Assembly: GCA_001898645.1 (NCBI GenBank)
Contig: MKUQ01000050.1
Span: forward strand, 1 to 34,126
Source of the DNA: Burkholderiales bacterium 70-64
GTDB taxonomy: Bacteria > Pseudomonadota > Gammaproteobacteria > Burkholderiales > Burkholderiaceae_E
DNA: 34,126 nt
Direction: 5' to 3'
How positions within the stretch are numbered: position 1 is the stretch's first letter; every line of letters begins with the position of its first letter. Position numbers and translations under genes: made by a program. The notes beneath the pieces are model-generated. The model had not been told where the DNA came from, made no database searches, and was given only the letters and a program-made list of their open reading frames with translations. Below are positions 8,665 to 15,553 of the stretch, one piece after another.

Positions 8665-9462
8665 TTGAGCCGGCAACGAACCACGCGCGCCGCCCACGGA
8701 CGGCGCTACCGGCTGATCAGCATCGCCAGCGTCGGCCTGGCGCTGGGGATCTGGATCGTCGCCAGCGTCGCCGGCTGGCTGGATCCGAACAAGCTGCCGC
8801 CGGTGCAGGCGCTGTGGGAGGCGCTGGTCGAGTTGCTGCGCCACGGCTACTCGGGGCGATCGCTGCTCGCCCAGGTCTCCGCTTCGGTGGGCCGCGCGCT
8901 GGCGGGGTTCGCGCTGGCGGTGGTGATCGGCGTGCCGGTCGGCATCTGGCTGGGTACGCGGCGCGGCTTCGATGCGGCGGTCAGCCCCTTCCTCACTTTC
9001 ATGCGGCCGATCCCGCCGATCGCGCTGGTGCCCCTGTTCACCTTCTATTTCGGCATCGGCGAGGCGTCGAAGGTGGCGCTGATCTTCCTCACCGCCTTCC
9101 TCTACCTCACCGTGAGCACGGCCAGCGGGGTGAAGGGCGTGCCGGCCGACCTGATCCTCGCCTCGCGCTCGCTCGGGCTGACTTCGCGCCAGATCTTCTT
9201 CAGCGTCATCATGCCGGCGGCCTCGGCGCAGATACTGACCGGCATGCGCATTTCGATGACGCTTTCGTGGACGCTGGTGGTCGCGGCCGAGCTGATCGCG
9301 GCGCAGGTGGGCCTGGGCTTCATGATCATGGACGCGACCACGTTCTACCGGATCCCGGTCGTGTTCATCGGGATCATCGTGATCGGCCTGATCGGGCTGG
9401 CGCTCGAATCGGCGCTGCTCATGGTGGAGCGGCGCGCGCTGCACTGGCGGGGCATGCAATGA
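8665..9462 (+). CDS. ABC transporter permease, SsuC/TauC type
   Basis: This inner-membrane permease subunit has 265 residues. Hydrophobic helices start at about residues 18-35. The cytoplasmic EAA-type coupling loop is visible as ASRSLGLTSRQIFFSVIMPAA, where the ATPase docks. The start is inferred to be the TTG at 8665, one base after the binding-protein stop, because no ATG or GTG lies before the first helix. The gene ends in an ATGA overlap with the ATPase gene. The family carries sulfonates, taurine, nitrate or related small molecules. Confidence 0.92.
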   Translation: MSRQRTTRAAHGRRYRLISIASVGLALGIWIVASVAGWLDPNKLPPVQALWEALVELLRHGYSGRSLLAQVSASVGRALAGFALAVVIGVPVGIWLGTRRGFDAAVSPFLTFMRPIPPIALVPLFTFYFGIGEASKVALIFLTAFLYLTVSTASGVKGVPADLILASRSLGLTSRQIFFSVIMPAASAQILTGMRISMTLSWTLVVAAELIAAQVGLGFMIMDATTFYRIPVVFIGIIVIGLIGLALESALLMVERRALHWRGMQ

Positions 9463-10232
9463 CGCGCACCGCGACGCTGACCCTGGAGCGCGTCGAGCGG
9501 ATGTTCGACGCGGTGCAGCCCGGCGGCGTGCCGTTCAAGGCGCTCGAGGGCATCGACCTGGTGGTGGAGCCGGCGCAGATCGTCTCCCTCGTCGGGCCTT
9601 CGGGCTGCGGCAAGAGCACGCTGCTGCGGATGGTGGCGGGCTTCGACCGGCCCAGCGCCGGCGTGATCCGCCTCGACGATCGCCCGATCGGCGAACCCGG
9701 CGCCGACCGCGGCGTGGTCTTCCAGCAGCCGCAGCTCTATCCGTGGCTGAACGTGCGCGAGAACGTGGTGTTCGGCCCGAAGAAGCGCGGCGTCGACAAG
9801 GCGCGCTACGAAGCCGATGCCAGGCGCTACATCGAGGCGGTCGGGCTGGCGGGCTTCGAGCGCCACTACCCCTACCAGCTCTCGGGCGGCATGCGCCAGC
9901 GGCTGCAGATCGCGCGGGTGCTGATCAACGAGCCGAGCATCCTGCTGATGGACGAGCCGTTCGGGGCGCTCGACTACCAGACGCGGCTCGACATGCAGCG
10001 GCTGCTGCTCGAGCTGAGCGAGCGCTACCGGCCGACGGTGCTGTTCATCACCCACGACATCGAGGAGGCGGTGTTCATCTCGGACCGCGTCCATGTCATG
10101 AGCGCGCGGCCCGGGCGCATCGTCGAGAGCCTGGAGGTGGATCTGCCGCGCCCGCGGGTCTACGAGGAGGTCTCGGTGACCGAGACGTTCATGCGGCTCA
10201 AGCTGCGGGTGCTGGCGCATCTGAAGGGCTGA
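9459..10232 (+). CDS. ABC transporter ATP-binding protein, SsuB/TauB type
   Basis: This nucleotide-binding subunit of the importer has 257 residues. All motifs are intact: Walker A GPSGCGKST (46-54), Q-loop Q90, signature LSGGM (141-145), Walker B ILLMDEP (161-167) and the switch histidine in ITHD (H199). The open frame begins far upstream inside the permease gene. The ATG at 9459, overlapping the permease stop as ATGA, gives the normal length. It is the last gene of the operon and is followed by a GC-rich hairpin. Confidence 0.95.
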   Translation: MTRTATLTLERVERMFDAVQPGGVPFKALEGIDLVVEPAQIVSLVGPSGCGKSTLLRMVAGFDRPSAGVIRLDDRPIGEPGADRGVVFQQPQLYPWLNVRENVVFGPKKRGVDKARYEADARRYIEAVGLAGFERHYPYQLSGGMRQRLQIARVLINEPSILLMDEPFGALDYQTRLDMQRLLLELSERYRPTVLFITHDIEEAVFISDRVHVMSARPGRIVESLEVDLPRPRVYEEVSVTETFMRLKLRVLAHLKG

Positions 10233-10245
10233 GCGTCTCGCCGCG

Positions 10246-10262
10246 CCGGCGCCGTGCGCCGG
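10246..10262 (+). terminator. GC-rich hairpin after the ABC operon
   Basis: CCGGCGC, loop CGT, GCGCCGG form a perfect seven-base-pair stem 13 bp after the ATPase stop and just upstream of the next promoter. No U-tract follows, so it is not a classical intrinsic terminator. It may protect the 3' end or help separate the two operons. Confidence 0.3.
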
Positions 10263-10264
10263 GA

Positions 10265-10293
10265 TTGACCGGCACGGCGGCACGCACTATCAT
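10265..10293 (+). promoter_or_regulatory. Sigma-70-type promoter of the ThDP-enzyme operon
   Basis: TTGACC (10265-10270), a 17-bp spacer and TATCAT (10288-10293) match the consensus at five of six positions in each box. The -35 and spacer length are identical to those of the ABC-operon promoter. The perfect operator palindrome starts three bases after the -10, over the expected transcription start. Confidence 0.7.
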
Positions 10294-10295
10294 TT

Positions 10296-10311
10296 ATGCA
10301 AGCGCTTGCAT
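10296..10311. promoter_or_regulatory. LacI-type operator O2
   Basis: ATGCAAGCGCTTGCAT is a perfect 16-bp palindrome. It differs from the core of O1 (7567-7582) at one base, which makes O2 fully symmetric. Its position just after the -10 box is typical for repression. With O1 it supports joint control of transporter and enzymes by the LacI-type protein encoded at 6315-7451. Confidence 0.78.
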
Positions 10312-10380
10312 GAAGCGGGCCGGCAGCGGTGACGGCCCGGACGCCGGCGCCGGCCATGCGGACATCGCGGAGACCTTCAC

Positions 10381-12084
10381 TTGACCACCACCAAGCGCGC
10401 CCTCGTGAGCACCCTGCTCGAATGCGGAGCGGACCACGCTTTCACCCTGCCCGGGCTGGGCGTGACCTGGATGCTCGACGAGTTCTACGAGGTGCGCGAG
10501 CGCCTGCGGGTGGTGCTCGCCCGCAGCGAGCAGATCGCCTCGGTCATGGCCCAGGTCTACGGTAAGCTGACCGGCCGGCCGGGCGTCTTTATGGGGCAGG
10601 GGCCGTTCGCCAGCACCACCGGGGCCTTCGGGATCCTCGAGGCGCGCTTTTCCGGCTCGCCGATGGTGGTGCTGACCGATACCTCGTGCTACGACGGGTT
10701 CGGCATGTACGGGGTCTACCAGACGATGACCGGCGACTACGGCGCGGCCGACGTGCGCACGGTGCTCTCGACCATGACCAAGTACACCGGCTACGCGACC
10801 GAGCCGCACGAGGCGGTCTACGGCCTGCAACTCGCCTTCAAGCATGCGCAGCTTCCGCGCATGGGTCCGGCGGCGCTGGTGCTGAAGTCGCCGATCATCC
10901 GCCGCGAGATGCCGGAACAGGCGCGGGTGAAGCTGTACCCGTCCGACGGCTACCTGCGCTACACGCCGGCGCGGCCGGATGCGCCGGCCGTCGATCGCCT
11001 GGCCGCGATGATCGCGCAGGCCCGCCATCCGGTGATCGTTGCTGGCCAGGGGGTGCAGTCGGCGCGCGCGCGCGCGCTGCTGGCGCAGCTCGCCGAGCGC
11101 GCCGGCATCGCGGTGGCGACCAGCTACAACGGCAAGGGCGCCGTCGACGAGACCGCGCCCACCTCCGTCGGGATGCTCGGCACCTGGGGCGCGCGCAGCG
11201 CGAACCGGATGCTGGGCAGGGCGGACCTGCTGGTGGCGATCGGCGCGAGCCTGGGCCCGGACTACCTGCGCTTTCGCGACGAGGCGCTGATCGACCCGTC
11301 GCGCCAGAAGATCGCCCAGGTCGACGTCGATGCGCGCCATGCGGGCTGGGTGTACCCGGTCGACCTCGCGATCACGGGCGATGCCGCCGACGTGATGGCG
11401 ATGCTGGCCGAGCGGCCGCTCGGCGAGGCCGGGCGCGACGCGCGCCTGGCGGCGATCGCGGCGAACAACCGCGAGCACGGCTTCGGCGTGCTGCCGGCGG
11501 CGGCCGCGGCCGCGGGCTCGCTGCACTACGCCGACATCGTGCGCGTGCTCGACCGCTCGCTCACACCGCAGGACATGCTGGTGCTGGATGCGGGCAACAA
11601 CCGCATCTGGATCACCAGCGGCCTGCGGCTGCGCACGCCGGGCCAGCTGGTGGCGCCGGGCGGCATCGGCGGCATGGGATGGGGGCTGCCGGCGGCGGCC
11701 GCCACGCGCCTGGTCCACCGCGATCGCCACGTCATCTGCGTGATCGGCGACGGCGGCATCGCGATGACGCTGAGCACGCTGGCGACCTGCGTGCAGGAGC
11801 GCCTGCCGATCACGGTGATCGTCGCGAACAACCATGGCCTGGGCATGGTGCGCGACAACATGAAGGGGCGCCGCATCGCGGTCGACTTCTCTCCGATGGA
11901 CTTCGCGGCGATCGCACGCGGCATGGGCTGCAACGGCGTGCGCGTGGATCGCGCCGACGCGCTGGGCGACGCGCTCGCACAGTCGCGCGCGGCGATCCTG
12001 AACGGAGGCGAGGGGGCCGTGCCGACCCTGATCGAGGTCGCAGTCGATCCCGAGGCGAGCCACGTGCCGGCTTCGGACTACTGA
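10381..12084 (+). CDS. Thiamine diphosphate-dependent enzyme (acetolactate synthase/benzoylformate decarboxylase-like)
   Basis: Enzymes of this family decarboxylate 2-oxo acids or ligate/cleave C-C bonds using ThDP and Mg2+. The 567 residues show the three-domain order: an N-terminal Pyr domain with the catalytic glutamate (E50 in ARSEQ), a central domain from about 195 to 330, and a C-terminal PP domain with the cofactor motif GDG (456-458) ending at N483-N484. The start is the TTG at 10381, with CGGAG 8 bp upstream. It is not a recognisable IlvB, Xsc or Gcl. As first gene of the O2 operon, it is the likely key enzyme of the pathway. Substrate unknown. Confidence 0.85.
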   Translation: MTTTKRALVSTLLECGADHAFTLPGLGVTWMLDEFYEVRERLRVVLARSEQIASVMAQVYGKLTGRPGVFMGQGPFASTTGAFGILEARFSGSPMVVLTDTSCYDGFGMYGVYQTMTGDYGAADVRTVLSTMTKYTGYATEPHEAVYGLQLAFKHAQLPRMGPAALVLKSPIIRREMPEQARVKLYPSDGYLRYTPARPDAPAVDRLAAMIAQARHPVIVAGQGVQSARARALLAQLAERAGIAVATSYNGKGAVDETAPTSVGMLGTWGARSANRMLGRADLLVAIGASLGPDYLRFRDEALIDPSRQKIAQVDVDARHAGWVYPVDLAITGDAADVMAMLAERPLGEAGRDARLAAIAANNREHGFGVLPAAAAAAGSLHYADIVRVLDRSLTPQDMLVLDAGNNRIWITSGLRLRTPGQLVAPGGIGGMGWGLPAAAATRLVHRDRHVICVIGDGGIAMTLSTLATCVQERLPITVIVANNHGLGMVRDNMKGRRIAVDFSPMDFAAIARGMGCNGVRVDRADALGDALAQSRAAILNGGEGAVPTLIEVAVDPEASHVPASDY

Positions 12085-12127
12085 GCAGGCGATGACGCAC
12101 GCGCGTGCGCACCGCGAAGGAGCGTCG

Positions 12128-12853
12128 ATGAGCAGCAAGCCGATCGCCATCGTCACCGGCGGAAGCCGCAACATCGGCTGGGCGATCGCGCAGCGCTTCG
12201 CCGCGACGCACCGCGTGGTCATCGGCGACCTGCACCCGCCCGATGCTCCGATGCCCGAGTCGATGATGTGGATCGGCTGCGACGTGCGCGACTATGCCGC
12301 CTGCGAGGAACTGATGGCTGCGGCGGCCGACATGGGGCCGATCGCCGCGCTCGTGCACTCGGCGGCGATCACCAGGCCGGCGGTGCCGATCTGCGAGCTG
12401 GAGCCTTCGGAGTGGGCCGCGGTCATCGACGTCAACCTGACCGGCGCCTTCCACGTCGCGCGCGCCGCGGTCCCCGCCCTGAGGAGGGCCTGCGGCAGCG
12501 CGGTGCTCATCGCCTCGCGTGCGGCGCGCGTCGGCTACGCGGCGCTCGAGCCCTCGCCCGACGGAACCAAGCCGCACTACTGCGCCTCGAAGGCCGGCGT
12601 GATCTCGCTCGTGCGCTCGCTGGCCATCGAGCTCGCGCCCGACGGCGTGCGCGTGAACTGCGTCGCGCCCGGCTCGATCGAGGGCGACATGATCCCGCGC
12701 GAGCGCTGGCCGCAGATCGCCGCGCGCGTGCCGCTCGGGCGCATGGGGCTTCCGGCCGAGGTCGCCGAGGCGTGCTGGTTCCTGTGCTCGCCGGCCGCGT
12801 CCTACGTGACGGGGCATGTGCTCGACGTCAACGGCGGCACCTGGATGAATTGA
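12128..12853 (+). CDS. Short-chain dehydrogenase/reductase (SDR), first copy
   Basis: This NAD(P)-dependent oxidoreductase has 241 residues and a Rossmann fold. The coenzyme motif is TGGSRNIG (10-17) and the catalytic residues are N103, S130, Y151 and K155 (YCASK). The usual NNAG is replaced by HSAA (77-80). The C-terminus SYVTGHVLDVNGGTWMN is typical of classical SDRs. The start at 12128 is chosen over the in-frame ATG at 12092 because GAAGGAG lies just upstream. It sits 43 bp after the ThDP-enzyme gene and 22 bp before the Bug gene. It probably oxidises or reduces an intermediate of that pathway. Confidence 0.88.
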   Translation: MSSKPIAIVTGGSRNIGWAIAQRFAATHRVVIGDLHPPDAPMPESMMWIGCDVRDYAACEELMAAAADMGPIAALVHSAAITRPAVPICELEPSEWAAVIDVNLTGAFHVARAAVPALRRACGSAVLIASRAARVGYAALEPSPDGTKPHYCASKAGVISLVRSLAIELAPDGVRVNCVAPGSIEGDMIPRERWPQIAARVPLGRMGLPAEVAEACWFLCSPAASYVTGHVLDVNGGTWMN

Positions 12854-12875
12854 CCGCGAGAAGAGGAGATCCCCC

Positions 12876-13844
12876 ATGAAGTGGCTCAAACGACTGACCG
12901 CCGTCGCCGCGATCGCCTGCGCTTCGTTCGCGCATGCCCAGGCCGCCTATCCGGCGAGGCCGGTGCGCATCGTCGTGCCGTTCCCCCCGGGCGGCGCGAC
13001 CGACATCGTCGCCCGCGAGATCGCCGAGCGGCTCACCAAGGCGATGGGCCAGCCGTTCGTGGTCGAGAACCGGGCCGGCGCCAGCGGCAATATCGGCGTG
13101 GAGCTGGTGGCCCGCTCGGCGCCCGACGGCTACACGCTGGTGGTCGGCGCGCCGCAGACGCTGACCATCAATCCGCAGCTGTTCCGCAACCTGCCGTTCG
13201 ACCCGCAGCGCGACCTCGCGCCCATCGTCGTCATCGCCTCCGTGCCCAACGTGCTGCTCGTCACCAACCGCCTGCCGGTGAAGACGCCCCAGGAGCTGAT
13301 CGCGCTGGCGCGCGCGCAGCCCGGCAAGCTCAACTACGGTTCGTCGAGCATCGGCGGCACGCCGCACCTGTCGGCCGAGCTGTTCAAGTCGATGACCAAC
13401 TCCTACATCGTGCACATCCCGTACCGGGGCAGCTCGCCGGCGCTGCAGGACCTGATCGGCGGACAGATCGAGATGATGTTCGACAACCTGCCGGCGGCGC
13501 TGCCGCACATCCGTTCGGGCAAGGTCAGGGCGCTGGCGGTCACCACGCTGGAGCGCACCGCCTCGGCCCCGGAGCTGCCCACGCTGGACGAGTCGGGAGT
13601 CAAGGGATTCGACTCGCAGGGATGGTTCGCGCTGCTGGCGCCCGCCGGCACGCCGCAGCCCGTCCTCGAGCGGATCAACGCCGAGGTGAACCGGATCCTC
13701 GCGACGCAGGAGTTCCGCGAGCGCCTGCAGCGGGTCGGCGCGGACCCGGTCGGCGGCTCGATCGCGGATTTCCGGCAGCGCCTGCGCAACGAGACCGAGC
13801 GCTGGGGCAAGGTGATCCGCTTCGCGAACATCACCGCCGAATGA
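12876..13844 (+). CDS. Bug-family (TctC-like) tripartite tricarboxylate receptor
   Basis: This periplasmic binding protein of 322 residues belongs to the family greatly expanded in Burkholderiales. Residues 1-23 form a Sec signal peptide ending AHAQA. The mature protein shows the family signatures YPARPVRIVVPFPPGGATDIVAR, the ENRAGASGNIG loop and GSSSIGGTPHLSAELFK. An AGGAG site precedes the ATG. No TctA/TctB membrane partners are encoded nearby. It either works with distant permeases or acts as a sensor, as proposed for some orphan Bug proteins. Its place in the O2 operon suggests it binds the same compound class. Confidence 0.93.
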   Translation: MKWLKRLTAVAAIACASFAHAQAAYPARPVRIVVPFPPGGATDIVAREIAERLTKAMGQPFVVENRAGASGNIGVELVARSAPDGYTLVVGAPQTLTINPQLFRNLPFDPQRDLAPIVVIASVPNVLLVTNRLPVKTPQELIALARAQPGKLNYGSSSIGGTPHLSAELFKSMTNSYIVHIPYRGSSPALQDLIGGQIEMMFDNLPAALPHIRSGKVRALAVTTLERTASAPELPTLDESGVKGFDSQGWFALLAPAGTPQPVLERINAEVNRILATQEFRERLQRVGADPVGGSIADFRQRLRNETERWGKVIRFANITAE

Positions 13845-14701
13845 GCAGGGGCGGCCGGCGGATGGATGCGGCACCGAGCGCCGGCGGTGCGGAGGCGGCG
13901 GCTTCCTCGCCGACGGACCTCGCGCGCGGCTGCCGGCGCATGGAGGGCAGGAACGCGCTGCTGACGGCGGCCGCGCGCGGCCTGGGGCTGGCCTCGGCGC
14001 TGCGGCTGGCCGCCGAGGGCGCGCAGGTCTGGATCACCGATCGCGACGAGACGGCGCTGGCGGAAGCGGCGCGCGAGGCCGCGCACGGGGGTCTGGCGCT
14101 GCGTACGCTGCGGATGGATTCGTCGGACCCGCGTGACGTCGCCGCACGGGTGGGCGAGGTGATCGCCGCGGCCGGCGCGCTCGACGTGCTGGTCAACAAC
14201 GCCGGCGGATCGCTCCACACGCCGTACCGCTTCGGCGACGAGTCCGACGAGGACTGGAAGCGCGTGCTCGACCTGAACCTGATGGGGGCGGTGTGGGCCA
14301 GCCGCGCGGCGCTGCCGGCGATGGTCGCGCGCGGCTATGGCCGCATCGTGAACTTCGGTTCGAAGGCCGGCCGCTTCGGGAGTCTGATCGCGGGTCCCAA
14401 CTATGCGGCCGCCAAGGGCGCCATCGCGTCGCTGACCCGGCAGATGGCGATGGAGTACGGTCCGCGGGGCATCACGGTGAACTGCATCTGCCCGGGCGTG
14501 GTCATGACCGAGCGCACGCGCGCCCTGTGGGCCGAGCGGCGCACGCCGCAGGAGCGCGCGCAGGTGCTGCAGGACATCCCGCTGCGGCGGCACTGCGAGG
14601 TCGAGGACGCGGCAGCCGCGGTCGCCTTCTTCGCCTCCGACGACTCGGCCTTCGTCACCGGCGTGACGCTCGACCTCAACGGCGGCCAGGCGATGGCCTG
14701 A
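13841..14701 (+). CDS. Short-chain dehydrogenase/reductase (SDR), second copy, with altered nucleotide motif
   Basis: This 286-residue SDR keeps NNAG (119-122) and the catalytic S174, Y188 and K192. The coenzyme loop reads TAAARGLG (42-49), with alanine in place of the first glycine of TGxxxGxG. The core is preceded by about 33 poorly structured residues. They follow from the ATG at 13841, which overlaps the Bug stop (ATGA). Internal ATGs at 13862 and 13940 are possible alternative starts. It is the last gene of the O2 operon, and its 3' end overlaps the convergent response-regulator gene by 26 bp. It is probably a dehydrogenase of the same pathway. Confidence 0.85.
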   Translation: MSRGGRRMDAAPSAGGAEAAASSPTDLARGCRRMEGRNALLTAAARGLGLASALRLAAEGAQVWITDRDETALAEAAREAAHGGLALRTLRMDSSDPRDVAARVGEVIAAAGALDVLVNNAGGSLHTPYRFGDESDEDWKRVLDLNLMGAVWASRAALPAMVARGYGRIVNFGSKAGRFGSLIAGPNYAAAKGAIASLTRQMAMEYGPRGITVNCICPGVVMTERTRALWAERRTPQERAQVLQDIPLRRHCEVEDAAAAVAFFASDDSAFVTGVTLDLNGGQAMA

Positions 14702-15362
14702 CCTGCTCCTGCATGCGCAGGCCGAGCCGGCTGGCCGCGATCACCGCCTGCGTGCGGTTGCGTACGCCCAGCGCACGCAGCACGGCGCTCACGTGGACCT
14801 TGACCGTGCCCTCCGCGAGGTCGAGGTGGCGGCAGATGATCTTGTTCGGCAGGCCGCGCAGGATCAGCCTGAGCACCTCGCACTGGCGGTCGGTGAGGCC
14901 GAGGCCGCGCGGATCGCCGCCGGGCGGACCGATGCGGATGGGCTCGTGGACATTGCGGCGCGGATCGATCGCCTCGCGCGGCACGTAGACGTGCCCGGAG
15001 ACGACCAGGCGCAGCGCATGGGTGATCACCTCGCCGTGGTAGGTCTTGGGGATGTAGCCGGACGCGCCCAGGTCGAGGCAGCGCAGGATCGTCTCCCGGT
15101 CGGTTTCGGCCGACAGGATCACGGTGGGCAGCTGCGGGTACTGCGCGCGCAGGGCCTTGAGCGCCTCGAACCCGGTGCTGTCGGGCAGGTTGAGGTCGAG
15201 CAGCGTGAAGTCGTAGGCGGTGTTCAGGGCCAGCATGCGGCGCGCTTCGGCAAAGCTCGAGGCGAGGTCGATGCGGCTTTCCGGCGCGATGGCCTCCATG
15301 GTCATGCATACGGCGTCGCGCATCAGCGGATGGTCGTCGATGACCAGTACGCAGACCCCCAT
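14676..15362 (-). CDS. LuxR/NarL-type response regulator, orphan
   Basis: This two-component regulator of 228 residues has an N-terminal receiver with the acidic pair in VIDDHP (9-10), the phospho-acceptor aspartate in LLDLNLPD near residue 56, and the lysine in IPKTY near residue 105. A LuxR-type HTH spans about 152-215 (LTDRQCEVLRLILRGLPNKIICRHLDLAEGTVKVHVSAVLRALGV). GAGGGAG lies before the ATG. No histidine kinase is encoded next to it, so its partner and targets are unknown. Confidence 0.92.
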   Translation of the reverse strand: MGVCVLVIDDHPLMRDAVCMTMEAIAPESRIDLASSFAEARRMLALNTAYDFTLLDLNLPDSTGFEALKALRAQYPQLPTVILSAETDRETILRCLDLGASGYIPKTYHGEVITHALRLVVSGHVYVPREAIDPRRNVHEPIRIGPPGGDPRGLGLTDRQCEVLRLILRGLPNKIICRHLDLAEGTVKVHVSAVLRALGVRNRTQAVIAASRLGLRMQEQVRPSPGRR

Positions 15363-15392
15363 GGATTTCTCCCTCTCGGCGCTGTTTTTCTT

Positions 15393-15420
15393 GATTCCGT
15401 TCCTTCGCAGGAATCTTTTT
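15393..15420 (+). terminator. Possible weak hairpin plus T-run in the intergenic region
   Basis: GATTCC (15393-15398) and GGAATC (15410-15415) can form a six-base-pair stem, followed by TTTTT (15416-15420). It lies in the 190-bp divergent gap between the response regulator and dusA. No plus-strand gene ends here, so it may be an operator-like dyad for the regulator gene rather than a terminator. The rest of the gap shows only a CATAAT box (15524-15529), without a clear -35, that could serve dusA. Confidence 0.2.
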
Positions 15421-15553
15421 ACGGAGGAGCCGCGCGGCCGTCAAGCGGACCTGCGGATCGGGCGGCGGTCTCGGCCGAACGGCCTAGGCCTGTTCTCCCT
15501 GCGATCGGCCGGGATGAGCCGGGCATAATGAGCGGCTTTGCCTCCTTCGCGTC

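Noticed and set aside
12096-12109. Perfect palindrome CGCACGCGCGTGCG between the ThDP gene and the first SDR
   Set aside because: Made only of CpG-type alternating bases common in such GC-rich DNA, and unlike the LacI operators.
10294-12222. 642-codon minus-strand open frame opposite the ThDP enzyme
   Set aside because: Low-complexity shadow frame; the plus strand holds clear catalytic motifs.
12849-12854. TTGACC at the end of the first SDR as a promoter for the Bug gene
   Set aside because: No matching -10 at 16-18 bp; the spacing and ribosome-binding site fit an operon instead.
12881-13840. Long open frame upstream of the second SDR, in another phase across the Bug gene
   Set aside because: It is a GC-rich shadow of the Bug coding frame. 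The SDR starts at the ATGA overlap at 13841.
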